A stretch of 35,417 nt of DNA from an uncultured Prevotellaceae bacterium (GCA_937893145.1 CALBJW010000220.1:1-35417); one strand, 5' to 3'. Numbered from the stretch's first letter, positions 17,040 to 26,427 are shown. Notes: generated from the letters alone by a model not told the origin. Numbers and translations are program-made.

Positions 17040-17060
17040 CACAAATTAAAGATTTGCGAT

Positions 17061-17957
17061 ATGAATGCCCCAACGCTTTTTCGCCATTACATCTGGCTTA
17101 TAGATACTATTTACCGCCACAGAAGTATTACTCTCGAAGAACTGAACGAGAAGTGGCAACGCACCTCGATGAGTAATGGTGCGGATATGTCTCGCACATC
17201 CTTCAATCGTTACCGTGCGGCGATAGAAGATATGTTTGACATCACTATAGCATGTAATCGCAGCACCTACGGCTACTACATCGATGACCGTCGTAACCTG
17301 GCTGATGGAGGCATCAAGAAATGGATGCTTGAGACCATCACTGTTGGTAGTATGGTGAGCGAAAGCAAGAACATGAAGGACCGCATCCTGCTCGAGGATG
17401 TGCCTTCGGGACAACGACACCTCACGGCTATCACTGGGGCGATGCAGAACCAGAATGTCATATCGATAACCTATCAGAAGTTTAACGAAGAACCGAAGGT
17501 GAGAGAGGTGGAGCCCTACTGTCTGAAGTTGTACCACCAGCGATGGTATATGTTGGGCAGAAGAACGGACAAGGGGTATCTGAACATCTTCGCTCTCGAC
17601 CGCATTATCTCGGTGGAGGATGTCGATAAGAAGTTCAAGGTGGATGCCGACTTCAATGCTCGTGAGTACTTTGAACCATACTTCGGTGTGATGGTGGGAA
17701 TAGAGAAACCACAGAAGGTGGTTATTCGCACCACTCCCGAACAGGCTAACTATTACCGCACATTACCCTTCCACAGTTCACAGCGTGAGACCAGAACCAC
17801 ACCACAGTTCGTGGAGTTCACACTCCACATCAGTCCGTCCTACGACTTCCGCCAGGAACTCCTTGCGCAAGGTCCTAATATCACAGTCGTTGAACCAGAG
17901 TCGTTGCGACAGCAGATTATTGAATCACTGAGGAAGAATTTGGAAAACTATTTATAA
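17061..17957 (+). CDS. WYL-domain transcriptional regulator
   Basis: The 298-aa protein has an N-terminal winged-helix-like segment (about 6-75, ITLEELNEKWQ and MSRTSFNRYRAAIED). A WYL domain spans about 128-190 (ISITYQKF, EVEPYCLKLYHQRWYMLGRR, FALDRI), and a C-terminal WCX-like extension spans about 217-285. The signature reads WYML rather than the usual WYL-V/G. I chose the ATG at 17061 because an upstream in-frame ATG at 16995 would overlap the promoter. WYL domains sense ligands such as nucleic acids or metabolites. The GH115 gene starts 1 nt after this stop, so the regulator may control its partner. That link is inference. Confidence 0.88.
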   Translation: MNAPTLFRHYIWLIDTIYRHRSITLEELNEKWQRTSMSNGADMSRTSFNRYRAAIEDMFDITIACNRSTYGYYIDDRRNLADGGIKKWMLETITVGSMVSESKNMKDRILLEDVPSGQRHLTAITGAMQNQNVISITYQKFNEEPKVREVEPYCLKLYHQRWYMLGRRTDKGYLNIFALDRIISVEDVDKKFKVDADFNAREYFEPYFGVMVGIEKPQKVVIRTTPEQANYYRTLPFHSSQRETRTTPQFVEFTLHISPSYDFRQELLAQGPNITVVEPESLRQQIIESLRKNLENYL

Positions 17958-17958
17958 G

Positions 17959-20367
17959 ATGAAACACGCACTCACATTTATCGTAGCATTGCTCTTTGCT
18001 GTAGCAGCAAAGGCGATAGACCTCTCGAAGGCAACCATTGTATATGACAAGAACGACCACGCTCTCGTGGCAAAGATGGCTAATACCCTTGCAGAAGATG
18101 TGGAACGAGTGTCTGGCACACGACCTGTGGTTAGGAACAAGTGTGGAAAGGGGATGAACATCATTCTCGGAACATTGGGCAACTCAGCATTCACGAAAGG
18201 CAGACATGCCGACCTCAAGGGCAAGTGGGAGACCTATGCCATAGATGCTGATGCAAAGAATGTGCGCATCACGGGTTCTGACCCTCGTGGACTGGCATAC
18301 GGAGTGCTGAGTGTGAGCGAGTCGATAGGTGTCAATCCGTGGTATTGGTTTGCTGATGTTCCTGTAAGGACCTCTGCCGATGGCAGGGCTGAGTATGCTG
18401 TGGGTGCTGATTACCACTTCGTGAGTGCTGAACCAACAATCAAGTATCGTGGAGTGTTCATCAACGATGAGGACTGGGGCATGAAGACTTGGGCTGAACG
18501 CAACTTCGAGAAGGAGTTGGGCGACATTGGTCCTAAGACATACGACAAGGTGTGTGAACTCATCCTTCGTCTCAAGGGCAACATGCTTGCACCAGCCATG
18601 CACACATGCACAGGTGCTTTCTACAGCCATCCTGAGAGCCAACGCAAGGCGGCAGAGTGGGGCATCATGATTACTACCAGCCACTGTGAACCATTGCTCT
18701 TCAACAATGCTGCACCATCGGAGTGGACTAAGGAGCGCGATGGAGAATGGAACTACATGACAAACAAGAAGACTATTCTCGAAAAACTCGATAAGCGCAT
18801 CAGCGACACTCGTCAGTACGATAATATCTACACTATGGGAATGCGTGGCTTGCACGATGAGGCTATGAAGGGTTCTACCAACCCTAAGGACCGTGCTCGC
18901 ACCCTCGAACAGGTATTTGCCGACCAGAGGAATATCCTCACAAAGTACAAGAAGAAGTCGGCAGACTGTATTCCTCAAATTTTTGTGCCATACAAGGAGA
19001 CTCTCGACATCTACGACTCTGGACTCAAGGTGCCTGAAGACATCACCATCGTGTGGCCTGATGACAACTATGGTTACATGAAACGAGTGGGTAACGATGC
19101 CGAGAAGGCTCGTAAGGGAGGTAGTGGTGTGTATTACCACCTCAGTTATCTTGGCACACCACACGACTACCTGTGGGTTTCCACCACTGCACCTGTGCTG
19201 ATGTATGAAGAACTGAAGAAGGCATACGATGCGGGAGCAGACCGCTACTGGTTGCTGAATGTGGGCGACATCAAACCTATGGAGATTGAGACACAGATGT
19301 TCTTCGACATGGCATGGAACTTCTCTGCGTTCGACATCAAGAAGGCAAACCGTTATCAGGCAGAGTGGCTTGGTAGTGTGTTTGGGAAGGACAAGATAGA
19401 GGATTTCCAGTATGTTCTCGACACCTACTACCGTCTTGCATGGCAACGCAAACCTGAGTATATGGGATATGAGATACAGTGGGACAGCAAGGTGAACGAA
19501 CGACTCTACGACTCCGACTTCTCCTTCGCTGATGGTACAGCCCAGAAACGGCTCCTTGAGTATAAGGGCATAGCGGACCTCTGTAATGTCATCGAGGAAG
19601 GACTGCCTCAGGAGGCGAGAGCCGCTTTCTTCGAGATGTTAGGATTCAGTGTTAATGCTGCCAACCTCATGAACTGGAAGTTCCTCGCTGCTCAGTGGAA
19701 CCACGAAACGGGTGATGTGAGCAAACGAGAGATGTCCGAACAAGCGTACCGAGACATTGAGGCTCTGCTACAGAAATACAACGGCTTGTTGGGTGGCAAG
19801 TGGAATCAGATGATGTCCGAAGTCCCACCAGGTTTCGTGTCGCAGTACCAGAACAAACCTGAGTATGTCACAGAACCAACCACAGCATACCGACTTCCTA
19901 AGTCGCAGCACTACGAGGTGATGGACAATGTTGTTGACCTCCGCAGCATTGAGGCCACAGCTCCATTCCAGAAGGTTGAAGGCATAGGATGCGACTGGAT
20001 TGCTCTGCAGATGGGCGAACCTTTCGCTGCTGTGCAAGATGCAAGTTCGTTGCAATCCTCCCACCTCGACATACCAATCAATCTCACCTCCCAGTCCGAT
20101 AGCGTAAAGGTCCAGATTAGTGTCGTTCCATTCTGGCCAGTTAGTCAGGACCGCAGCAATCGTCTCGGAGTGAGCCTTGATGGTTGTACTCCAGTCGTTC
20201 TTGAAAACAAGATAGTAGAGTGGTCCTATCCATGGAAACTGCAAGTCATGGAGAACCGTAAGGACTATATCCTCAAGTTCCCAATAGACAAAACAAAACA
20301 GAACCACCAATTACGCTTGATAATCGGTGACCCTGGACAGATGGTGCAGAAGATAAGTTATAAGTGA
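17959..20367 (+). CDS. GH115 alpha-glucuronidase (xylan side-chain removal)
   Basis: The 802-aa secreted enzyme should remove (4-O-methyl-)glucuronic acid from xylan. The signal peptide covers about 1-19 (AAKAI). An N-terminal domain (about 20-155) is followed by the TIM-barrel catalytic part with family-typical segments RGVFINDEDWG (164-174), GNMLAPAMH (207-215), TTSHCEPLLFNN (239-250) and TMGMRGLHDEAM (292-303). A C-terminal beta-rich domain from about 665 to the end seems shorter than in the largest family members. It starts 1 nt after the WYL regulator stop. There is no xylanase, SusC/D or uronate gene beside it. It could act on oligosaccharides in the periplasm. Confidence 0.88.
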   Translation: MKHALTFIVALLFAVAAKAIDLSKATIVYDKNDHALVAKMANTLAEDVERVSGTRPVVRNKCGKGMNIILGTLGNSAFTKGRHADLKGKWETYAIDADAKNVRITGSDPRGLAYGVLSVSESIGVNPWYWFADVPVRTSADGRAEYAVGADYHFVSAEPTIKYRGVFINDEDWGMKTWAERNFEKELGDIGPKTYDKVCELILRLKGNMLAPAMHTCTGAFYSHPESQRKAAEWGIMITTSHCEPLLFNNAAPSEWTKERDGEWNYMTNKKTILEKLDKRISDTRQYDNIYTMGMRGLHDEAMKGSTNPKDRARTLEQVFADQRNILTKYKKKSADCIPQIFVPYKETLDIYDSGLKVPEDITIVWPDDNYGYMKRVGNDAEKARKGGSGVYYHLSYLGTPHDYLWVSTTAPVLMYEELKKAYDAGADRYWLLNVGDIKPMEIETQMFFDMAWNFSAFDIKKANRYQAEWLGSVFGKDKIEDFQYVLDTYYRLAWQRKPEYMGYEIQWDSKVNERLYDSDFSFADGTAQKRLLEYKGIADLCNVIEEGLPQEARAAFFEMLGFSVNAANLMNWKFLAAQWNHETGDVSKREMSEQAYRDIEALLQKYNGLLGGKWNQMMSEVPPGFVSQYQNKPEYVTEPTTAYRLPKSQHYEVMDNVVDLRSIEATAPFQKVEGIGCDWIALQMGEPFAAVQDASSLQSSHLDIPINLTSQSDSVKVQISVVPFWPVSQDRSNRLGVSLDGCTPVVLENKIVEWSYPWKLQVMENRKDYILKFPIDKTKQNHQLRLIIGDPGQMVQKISYK

Positions 20368-20372
20368 TGCAA

Positions 20373-20452
20373 ACTCTTCCGCAAAAATGAGTTCAAACAT
20401 ACGGAAGAATGAGGTCAAACTACCGCAAGTTTGGCCTCATTCTTCCGTATGT
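20373..20452 (+). terminator. Repeated 3' hairpin element, copy B (between GH115 and the Fn3 gene)
   Basis: A 25-bp stem pairs 20397-20421 with 20428-20452 (one G-T wobble) around a 6-nt loop, ACCGCA. Upstream, ACTCTTCCGCAAAAA (20373-20387) begins 5 nt after the GH115 stop. The same 15-mer plus the ACATACGGAAGAATGA arm occurs after the hybrid regulator (378-460, opposite strand). It lies between convergent genes and should terminate both. Confidence 0.85.
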
Positions 20453-20474
20453 ATTTTGTTAAAGTTCCTAATGT

Positions 20475-21788
20475 CTATTTTTCTCCGAAAAACTTCTTTC
20501 CGTTCTTAATCATAATGCCCTTACCACTGTTGATGCGTATTCCGCTGAGATTGTAGGTAGGGGTATTGTTTTCGCGTGTGATAGTAGCGATGGATGTAGC
20601 TTCGTGACCAAGTGTGCGGAATGGGTTTACAGTGATGATGTTCGACTTCTCAGACTCACCTGTAGTATAGACTACGGTGATGTAGATAGGAGTGTCGATA
20701 CCTTCCCGGAGAACACCTTCCTCATCGTGTGTTGCTACCTCGAATGGGTCGATGCGGAGAATGTATGATGTGGCAGTAGGGTCAACAAGTGCTTGATAGC
20801 AGTCGTTGCCGTATGCAACACTGTTGTAGTAGATGTTGAACTTAACCACTTCCGAGTGTCCCTGAGGCATAGTCCACGAGAGTGGGATGTTGAAGAAGGT
20901 ACGAGTGCCGAGTTCTTCGCTCTCTGTCTCTTCTACAGTCTCGAAGATGTCGCCTACGGTGAGGTCGGTGATTGGCAATTTACCAGGGTCGCTAACGGAT
21001 GTGTCGCAGAAGGCTGCATTGCACTCAACACCATTGATGACTGCTTGAACGGCAAACATGCGGGAACCTGTACCGAGTGTGACTTGGAATGTTGTTGCTC
21101 CGACTACCTCCTTGCGCTCGTTGTCATAGCTCACGATATACTTCTCTGCTCCGGCAACAGGAGACCATGTGAGGGTGATGTCGCCATCCTTGCTGTCTAT
21201 CTTGAGATTAGCAGGGACATAGTCGGCAGAGAGGTCTGCATACTGATATGTGATAGTGTTGGTTGTGGCCCAACCCTTTTCTGGAGCATCTGGGTCGAAA
21301 CGCTCTGTGACTACCTTCTCCACATCGCCACTCTCGTTCTTGGTGAGGGTGTTGCGGAAGTTGTAGTAGAGTGTGCCTTTGTAGTAGTTGTCCCATGTCT
21401 TTGCAAAACCGTCCTCGTAGGTGTAGTTGGTGAACACATCGTCTTCCTCGTACTCGTCCTTGCCGTAAGGCTTACGCATCACGGTAGTCTTGGTGACATT
21501 ACCATCAGCATCGTATTCGTAGGTCTCGTAGTTGCTCTTCTGGTATGCACCAGGATTAGCAACCCAGAGGTTTGTTTGGCGTTTTGTTCTCTGTCCTGCT
21601 GCGTTGTACTCAAACTCGTAGCGGGTAGTGCCTACAAGTTCCCAGATGAGTTGGTTCTGGGCGTTGTAGTAGTAATAGTGTGTGTCCTCTTTGCTGTCTG
21701 TCGCCTTTACAATCTTGTGGCTGCTCTGTGCATTTGCTGAGAGAGTGAGGGCGAAGAGTGTGAGGATAAGTGTTATAGTCTTTTTCAT
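20475..21788 (-). CDS. Secreted protein with YD-like repeats, Fn3-like domains and a C-terminal tail motif
   Basis: The 437-aa protein is the last gene of the six-gene operon. Signal peptide 1-21 (SANAQ). Residues 37-100 hold YD-type repeats (YEYDADGNVTKT, FEYNAAGQRTKR), as in RHS-like and Bacteroidota surface proteins. An Fn3-type sandwich lies at about 192-265 and a second at about 295-388. The C-terminus, YNLSGIRINSGKGIMIKNG (411-429), matches a tail often seen in Prevotella secreted proteins (NLSG-R then KGIxIxNGKK) that resembles a type IX secretion or surface-sorting signal. No enzyme motif is visible. Probably a surface binding or adhesion component. Its role in the operon is unknown. 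Confidence 0.82.
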   Translation of the reverse strand: MKKTITLILTLFALTLSANAQSSHKIVKATDSKEDTHYYYYNAQNQLIWELVGTTRYEFEYNAAGQRTKRQTNLWVANPGAYQKSNYETYEYDADGNVTKTTVMRKPYGKDEYEEDDVFTNYTYEDGFAKTWDNYYKGTLYYNFRNTLTKNESGDVEKVVTERFDPDAPEKGWATTNTITYQYADLSADYVPANLKIDSKDGDITLTWSPVAGAEKYIVSYDNERKEVVGATTFQVTLGTGSRMFAVQAVINGVECNAAFCDTSVSDPGKLPITDLTVGDIFETVEETESEELGTRTFFNIPLSWTMPQGHSEVVKFNIYYNSVAYGNDCYQALVDPTATSYILRIDPFEVATHDEEGVLREGIDTPIYITVVYTTGESEKSNIITVNPFRTLGHEATSIATITRENNTPTYNLSGIRINSGKGIMIKNGKKFFGEK

Positions 21789-21807
21789 TTGTTTATGTTT
21801 GTTCTTA

Positions 21808-23169
21808 TTACATATCCATAGGCATGGCTACCATACCGATGGCTTCGAGAGTCTTCTCGTCGGATGGACGAGTCATGTCTGGGTTCACGATGCGGCCCTC
21901 TGGGTCGAGGAAGATGAAACGAGGGATAGACTGTACACGGTACTTGCGGAGGAATTCGTTGTCTTCACCTCCCCAGAGCTGGATGCCTGTGAGTCCTTCT
22001 TCCTTCACCATCTTCTCCCACTTATCGTGGTCACGGTCGCAAGAGAGGCTAACGAAGGCGATGTTCATGCCGTGGAAAATCTCTTCTATCTTCTTGAGGT
22101 GAGGAATCTCACCCTTGCAAGGTACACACCATGTAGCCCATACATCGATGTAAACATACTTGCCACGAAGGTCGGCAAGAGTCCACTTCTTACCATTGAT
22201 GTCCTCAAAACCGAGTTCAGGTGATGGACGGCCCTTCTTGAGTACGCTACCATTCTCCCAAGCCTCAGCAAAGACTGCCTTGATTTCAGAGTCTGTGATG
22301 TTCTGCTCGAAGATTTCCTTGATACGGTCTGCACCATCACAACCGTTTGCCTTGACAAGTGCTACGGCATTTGAACCGATGAGGTACTGGCGAAGTTCGT
22401 CGTTCTTTATATTGCTGACAACATACTCAAGAACCTTTGTAACGGCTGCAGCCTGACCTTCAGGGCTATCAACGATGTCCTCATCGCGGAGGGCGAGAGA
22501 AGTGACTGCGCTATACATGAAGTTGGTGTATTCTGGCATCTGGATGAGCCAAGGCTCTTCATCGTTTGCCAACTGCTGGAGTTTATCATATACAGGCTGG
22601 TCGCAAGCCTTCTGCTGTGCATAGTCAGCAAGGAAGTTGTAGATACGGTATGCTACGCGCTTCTTCTCCTTTGCCACGAATGACTTGTCAAGTTTCTTGC
22701 TGTCGATAATCTTGTAGCACTGACTTGCATAGTCGTCGAGCAAAGGAAGGATGTCTTCAGGAGCCTTGCCGAAGTCGCCCATCACAGGACCAGGGAGTGT
22801 ACCTGAGAGGTATGGGTTGATTTGTGACTTCTTGCTTGTCACCTTGACATTAAGAGCAGCTGGAGTGAGGTCCCATTCCATGCTGAAGTCCTTACCTGGT
22901 TCGAGATAAACTGTAGAACGCTTGAAACGGTATGTGATGACACCGTAAGTAGGTTCCTTGATGTTGAGTACAGCCTTACCTTCAGCATTCTTTGTGGCAA
23001 GGGTAGTATCGCCTACAAGTTTGAGAGGAATGATTGTGTCTGTTTCACCATATTGAATTTCTACTTCCTGAAGACTTGTGTCGTGAGCAAGGAAGTTGAT
23101 GTTGACTGGCTTCTGAGCTACAGCTGTGAGACTGAGTGCAGAAAGAATCAATACTAATGTTTTCTTCAT
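21808..23169 (-). CDS. TlpA-like periplasmic thiol-disulfide oxidoreductase (WCVPC)
   Basis: The 453-aa protein has a signal peptide (about 1-19, TAVAQ), a beta-rich N-terminal domain (20-115) like those preceding thioredoxin domains in this phylum, and a helical middle region (about 130-300). The C-terminal TlpA/AhpC-type thioredoxin fold (about 312-453) has active site WATWCVPC, with Cys348 and Cys351, and the cis-proline segment SIPRFIFLD. It should reduce or exchange disulfides in the periplasm. It lies 24 nt downstream of a second TlpA-like gene in the SusCD operon, so the substrate may be an imported molecule or another operon product. Confidence 0.88.
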   Translation of the reverse strand: MKKTLVLILSALSLTAVAQKPVNINFLAHDTSLQEVEIQYGETDTIIPLKLVGDTTLATKNAEGKAVLNIKEPTYGVITYRFKRSTVYLEPGKDFSMEWDLTPAALNVKVTSKKSQINPYLSGTLPGPVMGDFGKAPEDILPLLDDYASQCYKIIDSKKLDKSFVAKEKKRVAYRIYNFLADYAQQKACDQPVYDKLQQLANDEEPWLIQMPEYTNFMYSAVTSLALRDEDIVDSPEGQAAAVTKVLEYVVSNIKNDELRQYLIGSNAVALVKANGCDGADRIKEIFEQNITDSEIKAVFAEAWENGSVLKKGRPSPELGFEDINGKKWTLADLRGKYVYIDVWATWCVPCKGEIPHLKKIEEIFHGMNIAFVSLSCDRDHDKWEKMVKEEGLTGIQLWGGEDNEFLRKYRVQSIPRFIFLDPEGRIVNPDMTRPSDEKTLEAIGMVAMPMDM

Positions 23170-23193
23170 AATAATGTTGTTTTATAGGTTTTG

Positions 23194-24444
23194 TTATTCG
23201 ACTAATAATTCTTCGATAAGTTTAATCTTGGCATCGTTGTCTGCATTAACAGCGTTGTGGCGAACTATACCTTTCTTGTCGATAATGACAACATGAGGAA
23301 TGGCGAGAACACCGAAGTCTGTGTTCATCACGTCCTCTTCTGTAACAGCGATGGTCCAGTTGACACCCATACCCTTCATGAAGGCAGGGAAACAACCGAG
23401 TTCCTTCTCTGGGTTGTTGCGACACTGGATGGTGCGGTGGGTTGGTGTGTCAACGAAGTAGCCCTGAAGGGATGTGACACCGAGAATGACAACATCCTTG
23501 CCCTCGAAGTGCTTCTGCATCTCGGCAATCTCTGGGAAGGACTGGATGCAAGGCACGCACTTAGTGCCCCAGAAGTCGATGAGAACAACCTTACCCTTGA
23601 GGTCGGAGAGACTCTTGATGCCTACTGTATGAACCGAATCGCCCTCCTGATGGAAAGCACGGATGATATGGAGTTCTGGAGCAGGACCACCTACGAGTGT
23701 GCCACAAGCAAAAGGTCCTTCAAGATACTTGATTTGTTCTTCGCAGGTCTTCTTCTTGCGTGGATTGTCGAGTGTGCTGAGAAGTGACTTGTACTGACTG
23801 ATGCAAGCAAGACGGATTGCCTCGCAGTATGCCTTGTCTATCTCATCAACACGAGCGATAGAGTTGAAAGCCTTGACACATTCGAGGATAGAGAGTTCTG
23901 GCAATTTGCATTGTGTGAACTTCACGATAGTTTCAGGGAACTGTGGTGTGTGCCAGTTGACATCCTTCATTGTAGATAGCGCACCAAGCACTTCTGAGGA
24001 GTAGTCTGCATGGGCATCAAGCATATTCTGGAGGTTTGGCATATTGAGGAAGTGCATGAGTGCTGCAATCTCTTTCTCCGAGTGGATGAAACCATCGTTC
24101 TCAGGCATGTATTTCCAAGTGAGGAAAGCAAACTCCCCATCTTTGTCTGCCCTTTCTGCGAGGGTAGGCTCTATCCACTGGCGGATATACTTGTCAAGTA
24201 TCATGCCACCCGACTCAAAGAGCATCTGTACCTGCGAAGATGTGATTTGCTTGAGGTCGTAGTCCTTGCTCCACTTGTTAGCAACGGTGTTGAAGGCTTC
24301 CTTCTTTGCCTCGTCTGTAGTAGCAGAAGCAATGGCTTGTCCTGCATCACGACAGAAATTGTTTATTGCCTCTTCGTTTATCTTCTTACCATAGGCGAGA
24401 ATGCTAACGAAGGAAAGCAGAATGAAAAGAATCTTTCTCATCAT
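23194..24444 (-). CDS. TlpA-like thioredoxin-fold protein with atypical KCVPC active site
   Basis: The 416-aa secreted protein has a signal peptide of about 19 residues. A long helical region (about 20-245), unlike the beta-rich one in its neighbour, contains several extra Cys. The thioredoxin fold (about 250-416) has LIDFWGTKCVPC, active-site Cys296 and Cys299, and the cis-proline segment AIPHVVIID. The Trp normally just before the first Cys is Lys here, which should change the redox potential. The first start (MMRK) or the second Met (MRK) are both possible. Second thiol protein of the operon. The two are diverged paralogues rather than a recent duplication. Confidence 0.85.
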   Translation of the reverse strand: MMRKILFILLSFVSILAYGKKINEEAINNFCRDAGQAIASATTDEAKKEAFNTVANKWSKDYDLKQITSSQVQMLFESGGMILDKYIRQWIEPTLAERADKDGEFAFLTWKYMPENDGFIHSEKEIAALMHFLNMPNLQNMLDAHADYSSEVLGALSTMKDVNWHTPQFPETIVKFTQCKLPELSILECVKAFNSIARVDEIDKAYCEAIRLACISQYKSLLSTLDNPRKKKTCEEQIKYLEGPFACGTLVGGPAPELHIIRAFHQEGDSVHTVGIKSLSDLKGKVVLIDFWGTKCVPCIQSFPEIAEMQKHFEGKDVVILGVTSLQGYFVDTPTHRTIQCRNNPEKELGCFPAFMKGMGVNWTIAVTEEDVMNTDFGVLAIPHVVIIDKKGIVRHNAVNADNDAKIKLIEELLVE

Positions 24445-24462
24445 AGTATTTGAATTTTTGTT

Positions 24463-26427
24463 TTACTTTAACTTAAATCTGTAAGTAGTAGTGATGCCAT
24501 CACGAGTGACTTCGGAGTAGTTCACCTTATCCTCAAGGTTGCGATGCCATCCACCATTCCAGATGCTTTCGAGAGAGTTGAAGAGGTACTGACTGTAGAA
24601 TATTTGAAGAGGAATCTCAGACACCTCACCAGGGATGACAGCAGGAAGTTCTGGCATGAAGTAAGGATTGAGGTTCTCTGTGCCATCAAATCCAAACTTC
24701 AGTCCACTCATATCCTTATCAAGACAATCGACTCGTGTTGTTATACCATTAACAGTGGCGTATGATGGTTCGTAAATCTTGCCATCGTAGGTGTAGCGAG
24801 TGATGCGACCTGCAATGTAAACCACATCGGTAACAAGTGGTCTGGTAATGTTGTTCTCATCAGTCAGAGTCACTTCTGTCAGTTCATCATCAGCGTTGTA
24901 TGCAAACTTATATGTCTTGACAATGCGATAGAGAGGTGCTGTATAATCCTCGTTGAATCCGTCTTGGAGATAATCGACGATAGTCTCAACATGAGTACCC
25001 TTCTTGTACATCTTCCAGTAGTGGTATTCGCCTTCCTGCTCCATGAAGTATCGGTCCATGTATCCGTGCTTTTCAAGAGCGATGGTAATGAGGTCTGGAT
25101 TGGTCTCGTTGTCCATGTTACCACCATTACCACGAGAAATCTTGATGCTTCGGTAAGCTTCTTCGTGGTCGTCGGTACGCTTTATGTTGAAACCAATCAC
25201 CTCGTCGAGGGTAGCATAGCTAACACCTGTAGTGAGAGTGGCTGCTACACGGTCGCGACCTTCCTCATAGAGTTTGATAGTCACAGCATTGGCACCCTTC
25301 ACCAGTCCATCGAGTTCGATAGGGATAACCACTCTCATCTTGTCGTACTGCGAAAGGTCAACGGTCTGGGCATCCTTTCCGTTGATGTTGACAACGAGGT
25401 GTGAGAGGGAGTGTGAACCACGAAGAATGGTGAGTTCGAGTGTCGCCTTAGGATTGTCAGTCACCACATCCTTAGCATACATCACAGCAGGCTGGACATA
25501 TTCCATAGTAATGAACTGCTCCATGTGTGGATTGATGCTGAGAACATCAACTCCCATTTCTTGCAGTCCAGTAGCGATGAGGTGCATCTTGCTTGCCATG
25601 AGAGGCATGTCGAGCATAGCGTTGGCTGTCTCATTATCCATTGTAACCATATTGCAGATGAAGGACACGATGTCTTCTTCTGCGTTAGGGAAGTATGTGG
25701 CTTCTTCATCCTGAGGAATGAAGAAACCGTGATTGTAGAAGAAGTTCTCATCTTCACGAAGCAACTGTGCAACGGTCTTTCGACTGCTGTTCATGAGAGA
25801 AGAGTAGGTGGACATGCTCAAGGAAAGATAGTCTTCATCTACAGGATATTCACCACGAGCCTTGACAAGATAGTCGGCAAGAAGAGCGCGGTGCATCTCG
25901 TTGCATCGAGAGGTCATGAGTGCCTCGTCCTGCAGAGCTGTTGCGATGTCGTTCGCAGACATCTTAGCAAAGGTAACGCTGTTGATGTTTGCCACCGCAG
26001 TGTGATGACCACCAAGAGGGGTGGACAGTCCGAGTTCGTTAGGAGAAGTTATGTCACTCACGAGGAGAAGTTTGCGAGGGAAATACTTCTTGATGAAGCC
26101 TTCTTCATAGCAGGAGAAGATGTTGTCGTAAAGCATCTGCACTGCAACTTCTGCATCATCGTGGGTGATGGTGCTGAGTGTGGCATTGCTCCAACTTGAT
26201 GCCTGTTCAAACTGATAGGCAAAGTCGAGGTTCTTGTCGAAGTTATACAGGATGTATGTGCCGTACTTGTCACGGAAGTCGGCAATCTTGCTTATGTCTG
26301 CATCAATGAGAGTTTCAAGTCGGTCTTTGTCTGCAAGGGAAGGTGTGTTGTCCTCCTTCTCTGCACAACTGCCGAGAACAATGATTGAAGCAAGGAAAGC
26401 AAATACATATAGTAACTTATATTTCAT
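24463..26427 (-). CDS. SusCD-associated lipoprotein related to zinc metallopeptidases (Peptidase_Mx1-like), HExxH lost
   Basis: The 654-aa lipoprotein (lipobox LGSC, Cys21) follows susD by 24 nt. Residues 50-260 resemble the substrate import-associated metallohydrolase lipoproteins: a YILYNFD start, EGFIKKYFPRKLLLVSD (109-125) and LGLSTPLGGHHTAVANINS (132-150) line up with the family pattern as I remember it. At the expected HExxH position the sequence reads NEMHR (176-180), and the later FAE-type third ligand reads DIVSF. The zinc site therefore seems gone, suggesting a binding protein rather than a protease. The C-terminal half (about 320-654) is beta-rich, with no motif I recognise. Family call by pattern only. 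Confidence 0.68.
   Translation of the reverse strand: MKYKLLYVFAFLASIIVLGSCAEKEDNTPSLADKDRLETLIDADISKIADFRDKYGTYILYNFDKNLDFAYQFEQASSWSNATLSTITHDDAEVAVQMLYDNIFSCYEEGFIKKYFPRKLLLVSDITSPNELGLSTPLGGHHTAVANINSVTFAKMSANDIATALQDEALMTSRCNEMHRALLADYLVKARGEYPVDEDYLSLSMSTYSSLMNSSRKTVAQLLREDENFFYNHGFFIPQDEEATYFPNAEEDIVSFICNMVTMDNETANAMLDMPLMASKMHLIATGLQEMGVDVLSINPHMEQFITMEYVQPAVMYAKDVVTDNPKATLELTILRGSHSLSHLVVNINGKDAQTVDLSQYDKMRVVIPIELDGLVKGANAVTIKLYEEGRDRVAATLTTGVSYATLDEVIGFNIKRTDDHEEAYRSIKISRGNGGNMDNETNPDLITIALEKHGYMDRYFMEQEGEYHYWKMYKKGTHVETIVDYLQDGFNEDYTAPLYRIVKTYKFAYNADDELTEVTLTDENNITRPLVTDVVYIAGRITRYTYDGKIYEPSYATVNGITTRVDCLDKDMSGLKFGFDGTENLNPYFMPELPAVIPGEVSEIPLQIFYSQYLFNSLESIWNGGWHRNLEDKVNYSEVTRDGITTTYRFKLK

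Noticed and set aside
16995..17060. Upstream start for the WYL regulator
   Set aside because: It would overlap the -33 and -7 promoter boxes. The ATG at 17061 follows the predicted transcription start.
18184..19446. 420-aa minus-strand open frame opposite GH115
   Set aside because: A shadow of the GH115 gene. Its translation is Cys/His/Val-rich without any recognisable pattern.
20793..21740. 315-aa plus-strand open frame opposite the Fn3 protein gene
   Set aside because: Val/Cys-rich antisense shadow. The minus-strand frame has a signal peptide and domains and fits the operon spacing.
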